Counted from the first letter of the stretch, positions 8,011 through 15,696 are shown. The stretch is DNA of 33,023 nucleotides from Paraburkholderia solitsugae (GCF_013177695.1 NZ_WOEY01000124.1:1-33023); one strand, 5' to 3'. The notes: generated by a model not told the origin, from the letters alone. Numbers and translations: made by a program.

Positions 8011-9657
8011 ATGAGTCAAGCGATCGAAGTCAAGGTGCCGGACATCGGCGATTACAAGGACATTCCTGTGATCGAGGTGCTGGTGAAGGCGGGTGACACC
8101 GTCGAGAAAGAGCAATCGCTCGTTACGCTGGAATCCGACAAGGCAACCATGGACGTGCCGAGCTCGGCTGCCGGCGTCGTCAAGGAAGTGAAGGTCAAGG
8201 TCGGTGACAACGTGTCGGAAGGCTCGCTGATCGTCGTGCTGGATGGGGCGGGCGCTGCTGCTGCCGCGCCGGCACCGGCGCCTGCTGCTGCACCGGCTCC
8301 CGCAGCGGCCCCGGCTGCTGCGCCTGCACCGGCTGCGAGCGGCGGTGGTCTGCAAGAAGTCAAAGTACCGGATATCGGCGACTACAAAGACATCCCCGTG
8401 ATCGAAGTCGCGGTGAAGGTCGGCGATCGCGTCGAGAAAGAGCAGTCGCTGGTGACGCTCGAATCCGACAAGGCGACCATGGACGTGCCGAGCTCGGCCG
8501 CCGGCGTCGTCAAGGAAGTGAAGGTCAAGGTCGGCGATAACGTGTCGGAAGGCTCGGTCATCGTCGTGCTGGAAGCGGATGGTGCTGCTGCACCGGCTGC
8601 CGCACCGGCACCGAAGCAGGCTGCGCTCGAGAAGCCTTCGGATGCGCCGGCTGCTCCGTCGCCTGCTCCGGCTTCGCCGTCAGCGCTCGCGCAGGCGCCG
8701 CTGATTCCGGCCGGCGAGGGTGGTGCGCGGCGTGCGAGCCACGCGTCGCCTTCGGTGCGCAAGTTCGCGCGCGAACTCGGCGTCGACGTGGTGCAAGTCC
8801 AGGGCACGGGTCCGAAGGGCCGTATTACGCAAGCGGACGTGACCGGCTTCATCAAGGGCGTGATGACGGGGCAGCGTGCTGCGCCGGCAGGCGCTGCCGC
8901 ACCGGCAGGCGCGGGTGGCGGCGAGTTGAATTTGCTGCCGTGGCCGAAGGTCGACTTCACCAAGTTCGGTCCGGTCGATCCGAAGCCGCTGTCGCGCATC
9001 AAGAAGATCTCGGGCGCGAATCTGCATCGCAACTGGGTCATGATCCCGCACGTCACCAACAACGACGAAGCGGACATCACCGATCTCGAAGCGCTGCGCG
9101 TGCAGTTGAACAAGGAAAACGAAAAGGCCGGCGTGAAGATCACGATGCTGGCGTTCGTGATCAAGGCGGTTGTTTCCGCTTTGAAGCAATTCCCGACGTT
9201 CAACGCGAGCCTCGACGGCGATAACCTTGTGTTCAAGCAGTACTACCACATTGGGTTTGCTGCCGATACGCCGAATGGTCTCGTCGTTCCGGTGATTCGC
9301 GATGCCGACAAGAAGGGTTTGATCGATATCGCGAAGGAAATGGCCGAGCTGTCGAAGGCCGCGCGTGATGGCAAGCTGAAGCCGGATCAGATGCAAGGTG
9401 GTTGCTTCTCGATTTCTTCGCTCGGTGGGATTGGCGGGACGAACTTCACGCCGATTATTAACGCGCCTGAAGTCGCCATTCTTGGGTTGTCGCGTGGTGC
9501 GATGAAGCCGGTTTGGGATGGCAAGCAGTTTGTGCCGCGGCTGACTCTGCCGCTGTCGTTGTCGTATGACCATCGGGTGATCGATGGCGCTGCGGCAGCG
9601 CGGTTCAATGCTTATCTGGGTGCGATTCTTGCCGATTTTCGGCGTGTGATTCTTTGA
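8011..9657 (+). CDS. aceF: pyruvate dehydrogenase E2, dihydrolipoyllysine acetyltransferase
   Basis: 548 residues. ATG 8011 is chosen over an in-frame GTG at 7981 because AGGAGAC lies just upstream and the protein then starts directly with a lipoyl domain. Two lipoyl domains (about 4-78 and 114-188) are almost identical, with lipoylated lysines K44 and K154 in ESDKATMDVPS. They are joined by Ala/Pro-rich swinging arms. A peripheral subunit-binding domain follows (about 244-280, ASPSVRKFARELGV...GRITQADV), then the catalytic acyltransferase domain with the active-site SYDHRVIDGAAAARF near the C-terminus. It transfers acetyl groups to CoA and forms the core of the complex. From about 9240 onward codon use changes towards GGG, GGT, TTG and ATT, right up to the repeat that follows. 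Confidence 0.97.
   Translation: MSQAIEVKVPDIGDYKDIPVIEVLVKAGDTVEKEQSLVTLESDKATMDVPSSAAGVVKEVKVKVGDNVSEGSLIVVLDGAGAAAAAPAPAPAAAPAPAAAPAAAPAPAASGGGLQEVKVPDIGDYKDIPVIEVAVKVGDRVEKEQSLVTLESDKATMDVPSSAAGVVKEVKVKVGDNVSEGSVIVVLEADGAAAPAAAPAPKQAALEKPSDAPAAPSPAPASPSALAQAPLIPAGEGGARRASHASPSVRKFARELGVDVVQVQGTGPKGRITQADVTGFIKGVMTGQRAAPAGAAAPAGAGGGELNLLPWPKVDFTKFGPVDPKPLSRIKKISGANLHRNWVMIPHVTNNDEADITDLEALRVQLNKENEKAGVKITMLAFVIKAVVSALKQFPTFNASLDGDNLVFKQYYHIGFAADTPNGLVVPVIRDADKKGLIDIAKEMAELSKAARDGKLKPDQMQGGCFSISSLGGIGGTNFTPIINAPEVAILGLSRGAMKPVWDGKQFVPRLTLPLSLSYDHRVIDGAAAARFNAYLGAILADFRRVIL
8029..8574 (+). repeat. internal duplication encoding two lipoyl domains
   Basis: A stretch of about 216 bp (8029-8244) recurs 330 bp downstream (8359-8574) with only scattered, mostly silent differences. 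The encoded domains are nearly identical, for example IGDYKDIPVIEV and KEVKVKVGDNVSEGS in both. The intervening bases encode the Ala/Pro linker. This points to a recent duplication or ongoing homogenisation. Confidence 0.85.
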
Positions 9658-9742
9658 TCGTGGTTTGAGGTTTTTTGCTCGCGGCGCGGTTTTGGCGGTT
9701 ATCCGCGCTTCTCGCTGAACTTGCTTTCTTATCGGTCTATTA

Positions 9743-9840
9743 GTGTCGCCCCTGTGCGGGGCGGCACCTACTTTTCTTTGCACCCCAAGGGTACTTCCTG
9801 CGGGGCGTCTTCCAAAGAAAAGTAGGCAAAAGAAAGGCGC
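9743..9840. repeat. dispersed palindromic intergenic repeat (Burkholderia type)
   Basis: Two adjacent inverted repeats lie in the aceF-lpdA gap. The first is GTGTCGCCCC (9743-9752) against GGGGCGGCAC (9758-9767), one mismatch, 5-nt loop. The second is CCTACTTTTCTTTG (9767-9780) against CAAAGAAAAGTAGG (9813-9826), a perfect 14-bp pair around 32 nt that contain a smaller CCCC/GGGG pair. It is followed by CAAAAGAAAGG. From memory, the core ACTTTTCTTTG...CAAAGAAAAGTAGGCAAAAGAAAG is found many times in Paraburkholderia genomes, between genes. No ORF is credible in it. It splits the pdh cluster and may act as a terminator, a processing site or a mobile non-coding repeat. Confidence 0.75.
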
Positions 9841-9949
9841 GTCCTTGGGCGGACAGCAAAGGATGTTTCTGTTCGCCGTGCCGCTAGCTTTTAGGCTGTT
9901 TTGGAGTGAGTTCTTCGCCTCATCACGATCAATAAGAGAAGGGGACACT

Positions 9950-11728
9950 ATGAGTCTCGTCGAAGTAAAAGTGCCGGATATCGGTGACTTCAAGGACGTC
10001 GATGTCATCGAAGTCAATATCAAACCGGGCGATGTCATCGAGAACGAACAGGCGCTGATGACGCTCGAGTCCGATAAGGCCTCCATCGAAGTGCCGAGCG
10101 ATACCGCCGGCACAGTCAAGGAAGTACGCGTCAAAGCCGGCGACAAAGTCTCGCAAGGCACGGTCATCGCGCTGGTCGAGTCATCGGCAGACGTGGCGCC
10201 GGCTAAAGAGGCTCCGAAGGCCCCGGCCAAAGAACCTGAGAAAGCGCCCGCGCAAGCTGCTGCTGCGCCGAAGGCGGCCGCGCCCGCTCCGCAAGCCGGT
10301 AGCTTCTCCGGCAACGCGGACATCGAGTGCGACATGCTCGTGCTCGGGTCAGGCCCCGGCGGCTACTCGGCTGCGTTCCGCTCGGCCGACCTCGGCATGA
10401 AGACGGTGCTCGTCGAACGTTATGCCACGCTCGGCGGCGTCTGTCTGAATGTCGGCTGTATCCCGTCGAAGGCGCTGCTGCATACCGCACTCGTCATCGA
10501 CGAGGCGGAAGCGCTCGGCGCGCATGGCATTACGTTCGGCAAGCCGCAAATCGATCTGGACAAGCTGCGCGACTTCAAGTCGAGCGTCGTCAAGAAGCTC
10601 ACCGGCGGTCTCGCCGGCATGGCCAAGATGCGCAAGGTCGAAGTCGTGACGGGCAACGGCTCGTTCGTCGATCCGCATCACATGGAAGTGCAGACCGAAG
10701 GCGGCAAGAAGGTCGTCCAGTTCAAGCAGGCGATCATCGCCGCAGGCTCGGAAGCGGTGAAGCTGCCGTTCATTCCGGAAGATCCGCGGGTGGTCGATTC
10801 GACCGGCGCGCTCGAACTGCGTCAGATTCCGCAACGCATGCTCGTGATCGGCGGCGGCATCATCGGCCTGGAAATGGCGACGGTGTATGCGACGCTCGGC
10901 GCACAGATCGACGTGGTCGAAATGCTCGACGGTCTGATGACCGGTGCGGATCGAGATCTGGTCAAGGTCTGGGAGAAGTACAACAGCAAGCGTTTTGCCA
11001 ACGTCATGCTGAAGACCAAGACCACCGCGGCGGAAGCGAAAGACGACGGCATCTATGTGTCGTTCGAAGGCGAAAAAGCCCCGGCCGAAGCGCAACGCTA
11101 TGACCTCGTGCTGGTCGCCGTCGGCCGTTCGCCGAACGGCAAGAGGATCGGCGCGGACAAGGCCGGCGTCGCGGTAACGGATCGCGGCTTCATCGACGTC
11201 GACAAGCAGATGCGCACCAACGTGCCGCACATCTTCGCGATCGGCGATATCGTGGGTCAGCCGATGCTCGCGCATAAAGCCGTGCATGAAGCTCACGTCG
11301 CCGCTGAAGTGGCTCACGGCGAGAAGGCGTACTTCGATGCGATGCAGATTCCGTCGGTGGCCTACACCGATCCGGAAGTGGCGTGGGCCGGCAAGACGGA
11401 AGATCAGCTTAAGGCCGAGGGCATCAAGTACGGCAAAGCGGTGTTCCCGTGGGCCGCTTCGGGCCGCGCAATCGCCAACGGCCGCGACGAAGGTTTCACC
11501 AAGCTGCTGTTCGACGAAGAAACGCATCGCGTGATCGGCGGCGGGATCGTCGGTCTGAACGCGGGCGATCTGATCAGCGAAGTCTGTCTCGCGATCGAAA
11601 TGGGTGCGGATGCAACGGATATCGGTAAGACGATTCACCCGCATCCGACGCTCGGCGAATCGATCGGGATGGCCGCCGAGTTGTACGAAGGCGTCTGCAC
11701 CGACTTGCCGCCGCAGAAAAAGAAGTAA
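9950..11728 (+). CDS. lpdA: dihydrolipoyl dehydrogenase (PDH E3) with N-terminal lipoyl domain
   Basis: 592 residues, about 115 longer than ordinary E3 because of an added lipoyl domain (1-78, lipoylated K43 in ESDKASIEVPS) and an Ala/Pro/Lys linker (80-118). The flavoprotein follows: FAD site VLGSGPGGYSAAF (about 131-143), redox disulfide C165/C170 in GGVCLNVGCIPSK, NAD site VIGGGIIGLEMATVYATLG, second FAD contact IFAIGDI, and the active-site HPHPTLGES near the C-terminus. It reoxidises dihydrolipoyl groups of E2 with NAD+. Such a fusion is known in Neisseria and other betaproteobacteria. ATG 9950 is chosen because AGAAGGGG precedes it and the lipoyl domain begins at once. A longer in-frame extension to 9743 is only read-through of the repeat. 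Confidence 0.97.
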   Translation: MSLVEVKVPDIGDFKDVDVIEVNIKPGDVIENEQALMTLESDKASIEVPSDTAGTVKEVRVKAGDKVSQGTVIALVESSADVAPAKEAPKAPAKEPEKAPAQAAAAPKAAAPAPQAGSFSGNADIECDMLVLGSGPGGYSAAFRSADLGMKTVLVERYATLGGVCLNVGCIPSKALLHTALVIDEAEALGAHGITFGKPQIDLDKLRDFKSSVVKKLTGGLAGMAKMRKVEVVTGNGSFVDPHHMEVQTEGGKKVVQFKQAIIAAGSEAVKLPFIPEDPRVVDSTGALELRQIPQRMLVIGGGIIGLEMATVYATLGAQIDVVEMLDGLMTGADRDLVKVWEKYNSKRFANVMLKTKTTAAEAKDDGIYVSFEGEKAPAEAQRYDLVLVAVGRSPNGKRIGADKAGVAVTDRGFIDVDKQMRTNVPHIFAIGDIVGQPMLAHKAVHEAHVAAEVAHGEKAYFDAMQIPSVAYTDPEVAWAGKTEDQLKAEGIKYGKAVFPWAASGRAIANGRDEGFTKLLFDEETHRVIGGGIVGLNAGDLISEVCLAIEMGADATDIGKTIHPHPTLGESIGMAAELYEGVCTDLPPQKKK

Positions 11729-11734
11729 TGCCGC

Positions 11735-11762
11735 TGGGTCCGCCTGCTTGCAGGTGGGCCCA
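11735..11762 (+). terminator. hairpin just after lpdA
   Basis: TGGGTCCGCCTGC / GCAGGTGGGCCCA pairs over 13 positions with two G-U pairs and a TT loop, 6 nt after the lpdA stop. There is no T tract, so it more likely protects the 3' end or assists the stronger terminator 10 nt downstream. Confidence 0.5.
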
Positions 11763-11772
11763 AAGCAGAGGC

Positions 11773-11813
11773 AAAAAAAACGGCGCGCCCCGCAAAGGGC
11801 GCGCCGTTTTTTT
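11773..11813 (+). terminator. rho-independent terminator of the pdh cluster
   Basis: CGGCGCGCCC (11781-11790), loop CGCAAA, GGGCGCGCCG (11797-11806), then seven T. The stem is preceded by eight A, so it could also work in the opposite direction. Confidence 0.92.
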
Positions 11814-11883
11814 ATAGCAAGCAGCGTAGAGCGTTTGTCGTGAAACGACGCATGAACCACGCGCCGCACACCTCAGGCAGCGG

Positions 11884-11910
11884 GAAAAAAAATCCCGGCC
11901 TTTCGCCGGG
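11884..11910 (-). terminator. terminator for phaP
   Basis: Read on the minus strand: CCCGGC, a short loop, GCCGGG, then A and a run of eight T. It lies about 150 nt beyond the phasin stop. Between them is another stable stem at 12011-12039 (CGCCGGCCC / GGGCCGGCG with an inner GCC-GTGA-GGC) without a T tract. Otherwise 11814-12057 holds no gene I can support. Confidence 0.75.
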
Positions 11911-12057
11911 CAAACGATACGCTATTCAACGTATCGGAGCGTTCGGCCTGGTGAAACCGTGTGAGCGGCAACGGCACGACGCTGTTGCTTGTACGCTGTT
12001 GCTACAATCGCGCCGGCCCAGCCGTGAGGCGGGCCGGCGTGACATGCGGCTTGAAAC

Positions 12058-12630
12058 TTAGACTGCCTTCTTGGCCGAGCGCGATGCTTGTGCAGCGGCT
12101 TGCGATGCTGCCTTCGATGCGGCCGTTGCGGCTGCGTTGAAGTTGCTTTCGGCGATTTCGACAGCTTGCTTGGCTGCCTTGTGGACCGTTTCGTACGTGG
12201 TGTTGGCGGCAGTGATAGCCGACTTCATCACGGCGACAGCGGTTTCCGAACCGGCCGGGGCATTCTTCGCAACGTTTTCGACGAGCGACTGGACCTTGCG
12301 GTTTTGCTCTTCGAATTGGGCTTCAGCGACGCGGGTGAATTCACCTTGCGTTGCCGACACGATTTCGTACACGTGACGGCCGTACGACAGCGCCTTTTCA
12401 GCCACCGGCTGTGCAAGGCTTGCTTGCAGGGCCAGCAATTCCTGCGCGTCCTTCACCGACAGTGCGCGTTGGGCATTTTCCTGGCTTTCCGCGAGTGTCG
12501 ATTTCACGACTTGCAGGTTCAGCTCCACCAGCTTTTCGACGCCTTCAAATGCCTTGGTCGTCAGGCCGAACAACGTTTCAAAGTTGGCTTTCTGGGCTGC
12601 AGCGAATTGCTCAGGGGTCAGCAGAGTCAT
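12058..12630 (-). CDS. phaP: phasin, polyhydroxyalkanoate granule-associated protein
   Basis: 190 residues starting MTLLTPEQFAAAQKANFETLFGLTTKAFEGVEKLVELNLQ, the classic N-terminus of the PhaP1-like phasins of Burkholderia and Cupriavidus. The protein is almost entirely amphipathic helix, rich in Ala/Glu/Lys/Val with no Cys or Trp, and ends in an Ala/Ser/Lys-rich tail (SKAASQAAAQASRSAKKAV). It coats polyhydroxybutyrate granules and controls their size and number. The ATG has AGGAG upstream. It is monocistronic, with its own promoter and terminator. Two TTGTGC-N3-GCA elements flank the promoter, suggesting repression by the granule sensor PhaR (inference). Confidence 0.95.
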   Translation of the reverse strand: MTLLTPEQFAAAQKANFETLFGLTTKAFEGVEKLVELNLQVVKSTLAESQENAQRALSVKDAQELLALQASLAQPVAEKALSYGRHVYEIVSATQGEFTRVAEAQFEEQNRKVQSLVENVAKNAPAGSETAVAVMKSAITAANTTYETVHKAAKQAVEIAESNFNAAATAASKAASQAAAQASRSAKKAV

Positions 12631-12721
12631 GGTTTACGCTCCTGGATCGCGGCCTGTCTGTGCGGACCGCATTGGGTTAGTGGCGAGACGCTTTAAGGTC
12701 GTCTCCCCGGACCGCGATGTT

Positions 12722-12737
12722 TTGTGCATCGCAGCAA
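12722..12737. promoter_or_regulatory. candidate PhaR operator, downstream of phaP -10
   Basis: TTGTGC-ATC-GCAGCAA, an imperfect copy of the palindrome at 12781-12795 with the same TGC-N3-GCA core. It lies just downstream of the -10 box, overlapping the expected start of transcription. Confidence 0.45.
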
Positions 12738-12745
12738 TGGTTCCC

Positions 12746-12773
12746 ATTTTAGGATGGCTACAAAGAATGTCAA
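12746..12773 (-). promoter_or_regulatory. phaP sigma70 promoter
   Basis: On the minus strand TTGACA (12768-12773), a 16-nt spacer, then TAAAAT (12746-12751). Both boxes are close to consensus, in keeping with the high abundance of phasins. The leader would be about 110 nt. Confidence 0.75.
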
Positions 12774-12780
12774 GCGGTTT

Positions 12781-12795
12781 TTGTGCGCCGCACAA
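12781..12795. promoter_or_regulatory. candidate PhaR operator, upstream of phaP -35
   Basis: TTGTGC-GCC-GCACAA is a perfect 6-3-6 palindrome 7 bp upstream of the -35 box. PhaR of Paracoccus is known to bind TGC-rich sites of the form TGC-N3-GCA. The assignment is inferred from motif and position. Confidence 0.5.
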
Positions 12796-13343
12796 TGTCA
12801 ACAAATTGCTGATAAAACAGCACCTTATGCAGTAGGCATGACATTCAGATGACGCAAGGCAATTTACTCGTTGCACCGCGCTGGTGCGGGATGGATCTGC
12901 ATTTGTTACCGATTTCAGGAGAGATTTTGACCGCAGGCGGGGATCGGCCTTTGCTGGAAAGTCAGGTCAGGTTTGACAAAAAATCCATCAATTGGCCATC
13001 TCGATGTAAACCAGAAAGTGTCACGGAACGTTAATGCTCTATGCCGGTCGAATGCGCGTGGCGGTCTCCAGCAGGTGTTTAACAGCCTGCAGCGAGGCCC
13101 TTGCGACGTTCCGGCGCGCCGGCAAGGCTTTACATGCCAGCGCTCAGACCGTATTTCCCCTGATCAAGGTTGTCTCGAAATTGCCGTTATGCTGAAAGAA
13201 TCACCTCGATTCCGGCATGTGGTGGCAAAGGCGAGACGAAGCGCGCTGGCGATCGTTTTTTTCGATCGAAGCGCGGCACTTATTTGTGTTTTTGCGATCG
13301 GAGCTTACAAGCCGGTTTAAGGAGCGCGTATAAGTGCTTCAAA
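12796..13343. other. non-coding gap between phaP and pbpG
   Basis: About 550 nt with no credible gene on either strand; the small open frames have no ribosome site and no family resemblance. The only structure noted is a hairpin at 13242-13275 (CGATCG on either side of seven T, with outer CGCGC/GCGCG pairs). A small RNA is possible but not supported. Confidence 0.4.
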
Positions 13344-13372
13344 TTGCTAATTTTTCGTTGTTTTACTACACT
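13344..13372 (+). promoter_or_regulatory. candidate pbpG promoter
   Basis: TTGCTA (13344-13349), a 17-nt AT-rich spacer and TACACT (13367-13372), four of six matches in each box. The leader would be about 30 nt. Confidence 0.5.
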
Positions 13373-13407
13373 TGCGGAAACCTCTTGCCGCTCCCTACCG
13401 AACACCC

Positions 13408-14607
13408 ATGAAAACCGACATGTTTTCGTCGCTAAAAGTGATCCACGGCGCGGCCCGCAGCACCGCTCTGTCGGTGGCCGCCTCCATGGTCATCGCAGCG
13501 GCGTTCGCCACGCCCGTCAGCGCTTTTGCCGCTACGTCCGCCGCCGACACGCCGGCCGCGACTGCAAAAACTTCCAAACACGCGAAAGCGGCCAAAAAGC
13601 CCACCGCAGCCACTGCCGACAAAGTGTCGAGCAAGAAGGCTGCCAACGGCGCAGCGGTGAAGCCCGTTGCCGCCGCGGGCGACGACGCGCCGCGCACGAG
13701 TGTCAAGCGCAAGCGCGTGACGTACACGTCGAACGGTCGCCACCACTCCGTGGTGCGCCGCGTCGCGTACGAACCGCGTCAGCCTACCGTCGGCCAGGCT
13801 TTCGGTCTGCACGACACGCCGGACGCGCTGATGCTGCGCTCAAGCGTTGCCTACGTGATCGATCAGAACACCGGCGAATCGCTGTTCGACAAGAATTCGC
13901 GCGCCGTGGTGCCCATCGCGTCGATTACCAAGCTGATGACCGCGATGGTGGTGCTGGACTCGAAGGCGCCGCTGACCGAGCAGATTGAAGTCACGGACGA
14001 AGACCGCGACTACATCAAGAACACCGGTTCGCGCCTCTCGGTCGGCTCGGTGCTCTCGCGTGAAGACATGCTGCACATCGCGCTGATGGCCTCGGAAAAC
14101 CGCGCGGCTGCAGCGCTGTCGCGTTACTTCCCGGGCGGCCGCCCGGCCTTCCTCGCAGCGATGAACGCCAAGGCCAAGCAACTCGGCATGACGGACACGC
14201 ATTTCGAAAGCCCGTCGGGTCTGACGAGCGAGAACGTGTCGAGCGCGCGCGACCTGGTGAAGATGGTCAACGCGGCCTATCAGTATCCGATGATCCGCCA
14301 GTTCTCGACCGATCATAGTTACGAGGTCTACACCGGCAAGCGTTCGATCGCCTATAACAGCACGAACGCGCTGGTGCGCAACCCGTCGTGGGACATCGGT
14401 CTGCAGAAGACCGGCTTCATCAACGAAGCGGGTGAGTGCCTCGTGATGCAGGCCACCATTCACGGCCGTCCGATGATCGTGGTGCTACTCGATTCGTCGG
14501 GCAAATACTCGCGCTTCGCGGACGCAACGCGTCTGCGCACGTGGCTCGACAATGGTGGCGATCAGGCGCGCATCACCAGCGCGGACGCCGGCGGCCCGGG
14601 CACCTGA
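13408..14607 (+). CDS. pbpG: D-alanyl-D-alanine endopeptidase (PBP7/8 type, peptidase S11)
   Basis: 399 residues from ATG 13408. A signal sequence (about 15-41, ending PVSAFAA) leads into a Lys/Ala-rich linker of roughly 90 residues (KTSKHAKAAKKPTAATADKV) and then the penicillin-binding catalytic domain. The three active-site motifs are intact: S172-I-T-K175, S229-E-N231 and K334-T-G336. There is no C-terminal amphipathic anchor, which fits PBP7/8 endopeptidases rather than PBP5/6 carboxypeptidases. It cleaves peptide cross-links in the periplasm during wall remodelling. The basic linker may bind wall or membrane; its length is unusual compared with the E. coli protein. The ribosome site is weak, so M5 (13420) remains possible as the start. 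Confidence 0.93.
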   Translation: MKTDMFSSLKVIHGAARSTALSVAASMVIAAAFATPVSAFAATSAADTPAATAKTSKHAKAAKKPTAATADKVSSKKAANGAAVKPVAAAGDDAPRTSVKRKRVTYTSNGRHHSVVRRVAYEPRQPTVGQAFGLHDTPDALMLRSSVAYVIDQNTGESLFDKNSRAVVPIASITKLMTAMVVLDSKAPLTEQIEVTDEDRDYIKNTGSRLSVGSVLSREDMLHIALMASENRAAAALSRYFPGGRPAFLAAMNAKAKQLGMTDTHFESPSGLTSENVSSARDLVKMVNAAYQYPMIRQFSTDHSYEVYTGKRSIAYNSTNALVRNPSWDIGLQKTGFINEAGECLVMQATIHGRPMIVVLLDSSGKYSRFADATRLRTWLDNGGDQARITSADAGGPGT

Positions 14608-14651
14608 AGCGCGCTAGCCAGCTCTAGCGGCCGGTTTTCGGACCGGCCAGC

Positions 14652-14679
14652 AAAAAAGCCTCGCAGTGCGAGGCTTTTT
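14652..14679. terminator. bidirectional terminator between pbpG and the IclR gene
   Basis: Six A, GCCTCGC, loop AGT, GCGAGGC, five T. It serves both convergent genes. A further GC-rich hairpin (GGCCGGT / ACCGGCC) lies immediately to its left, around 14629-14648. Confidence 0.9.
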
Positions 14680-14710
14680 CATTGGGCCGCAGAAGGACGC
14701 AGCCGCCAGC

Positions 14711-15517
14711 TTATGCGTGCTGGGGATGCGCGTGCTGCTGCGGTGTCTGCGGGCGATAACCCAGCGACTCGGAAATCAGCAATGCCGTTTGGCTGAGCTG
14801 CCCCAGCCACGAGTCCTGCAAGCGATCCGCCGGGGCGGACAGCGACAGGCCCGCAACCAGCTTGCCGGTGTCGTCGTAAATCCCCGCTGCAATGCAGCGC
14901 ACGCCCAGTTCCAGTTCTTCGTTATCGCGCGCGCACGCCTGCTGCCGCACGTGAGACAACTCGCGTTCGAGCTTGGTCAGATCGGTGATGCTGTTCTGTG
15001 TATGGCCGGACAGGCCGGTGCGCGTGGCATAAGCCCGCACGCGGGTCGATTCGTCGGCGGCAAGGAAGAGTTTGCCCACCGAGGTCAGATGCAGCGGCGC
15101 GCGCCCGCCAATTGCTCGCACCACCTGCATGCCGGAGCGCTCGGAGTAGGCGCGTTCTATATAGACGATCTCGTCGCCCTGACGTACCGACAGGTTCACT
15201 GTCTGCCCGGTTTGACGGTGCAGTTCGCGCATCGGCGTGAGCGCCGCGTCGCGTACCGACAGCCGCGCCTTCACCAGATTGCCCAGTTCGAGCAGGCGCA
15301 TACCGAGACGGTAGGTGCCGGGATCCGACCGGTCGACCAGCCGGCACATCACCATGTCGTTCAGGATGCGGTGCGCGGTGGACGGATGCAGCTCCGTGCG
15401 GATGGCGAGTTCTTTCAGGCTGACCGGGTCGCTATGCGCAGCAAGTGCATCGAGCAAGCGCATCATGCGTTCGATCACCTGGATCGAAGTTTTGGGATCC
15501 GGGTTCGTATCGCTCAT
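14711..15517 (-). CDS. IclR family transcriptional regulator
   Basis: 268 residues from ATG 15517 (an in-frame TTG at 15541 is less likely). The N-terminal winged helix-turn-helix covers about 10-75 (IQVIERMMRLLDALAAHSDPVSLKELAIRTELHPSTAHRILNDM). It is followed by the IclR effector domain (YRLGMRLLELGNLV, APLHLTSVGKLFLA, ELELGVRCIAAGIYDDTGKLVAGLSLSAP). Such regulators bind small organic acids and usually control a divergent catabolic operon. Here the divergent operon is lutAB, so a lactate- or pyruvate-type effector is plausible (inference). A TGGAA-N6-TTCCA palindrome in the shared intergenic region is a candidate operator. Confidence 0.93.
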   Translation of the reverse strand: MSDTNPDPKTSIQVIERMMRLLDALAAHSDPVSLKELAIRTELHPSTAHRILNDMVMCRLVDRSDPGTYRLGMRLLELGNLVKARLSVRDAALTPMRELHRQTGQTVNLSVRQGDEIVYIERAYSERSGMQVVRAIGGRAPLHLTSVGKLFLAADESTRVRAYATRTGLSGHTQNSITDLTKLERELSHVRQQACARDNEELELGVRCIAAGIYDDTGKLVAGLSLSAPADRLQDSWLGQLSQTALLISESLGYRPQTPQQHAHPQHA

Positions 15518-15589
15518 GGGAGGAATCGGTTGGCGCGTCAAACAGCGGAAATTGATTGTATCCCGTATTGTGAAAAGAAGGAAAGCGCC

Positions 15590-15605
15590 TGGAAGGCCTA
15601 TTCCA
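15590..15605. promoter_or_regulatory. candidate IclR-type operator
   Basis: TGGAA-GGCCTA-TTCCA in the IclR/lutA intergenic region. The half-sites equal the outer bases of the E. coli IclR consensus (TGGAAAT-N-ATTTCCA), with a total length of 16 instead of 15. Only one clear copy is seen. Confidence 0.4.
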
Positions 15606-15696
15606 ATTTAACGTGGGATTCGTCCTATGCCTTCCGGCCGTTGGTATTGTGCGGCAAACAGCGGATAATCAGGGACGTTTTCCCGAAGGAGGGCTC

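Noticed and set aside
9743..9840. CRISPR array or insertion sequence
   Set aside because: Only inverted pairs in a single unit; no spaced direct repeats, no transposase frame, no evident target duplication.
9743..9949. N-terminal extension of lpdA
   Set aside because: It translates the palindromic repeat; the lipoyl domain begins right after the ATG at 9950, which has its own ribosome site.
10349..11869. 506-codon frame antisense to lpdA
   Set aside because: Shadow frame that runs through the strong terminator at 11773-11813.
12004..12008. ACAAT box (from GCTACAATCG) as a promoter near 12000
   Set aside because: No -35 at a workable distance; the region is the phaP 3' flank.
12973..13320. 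Possible small gene (115 codons) between phaP and pbpG
   Set aside because: No ribosome site, irregular codon use, no recognised similarity, and overlaps another equally poor frame.
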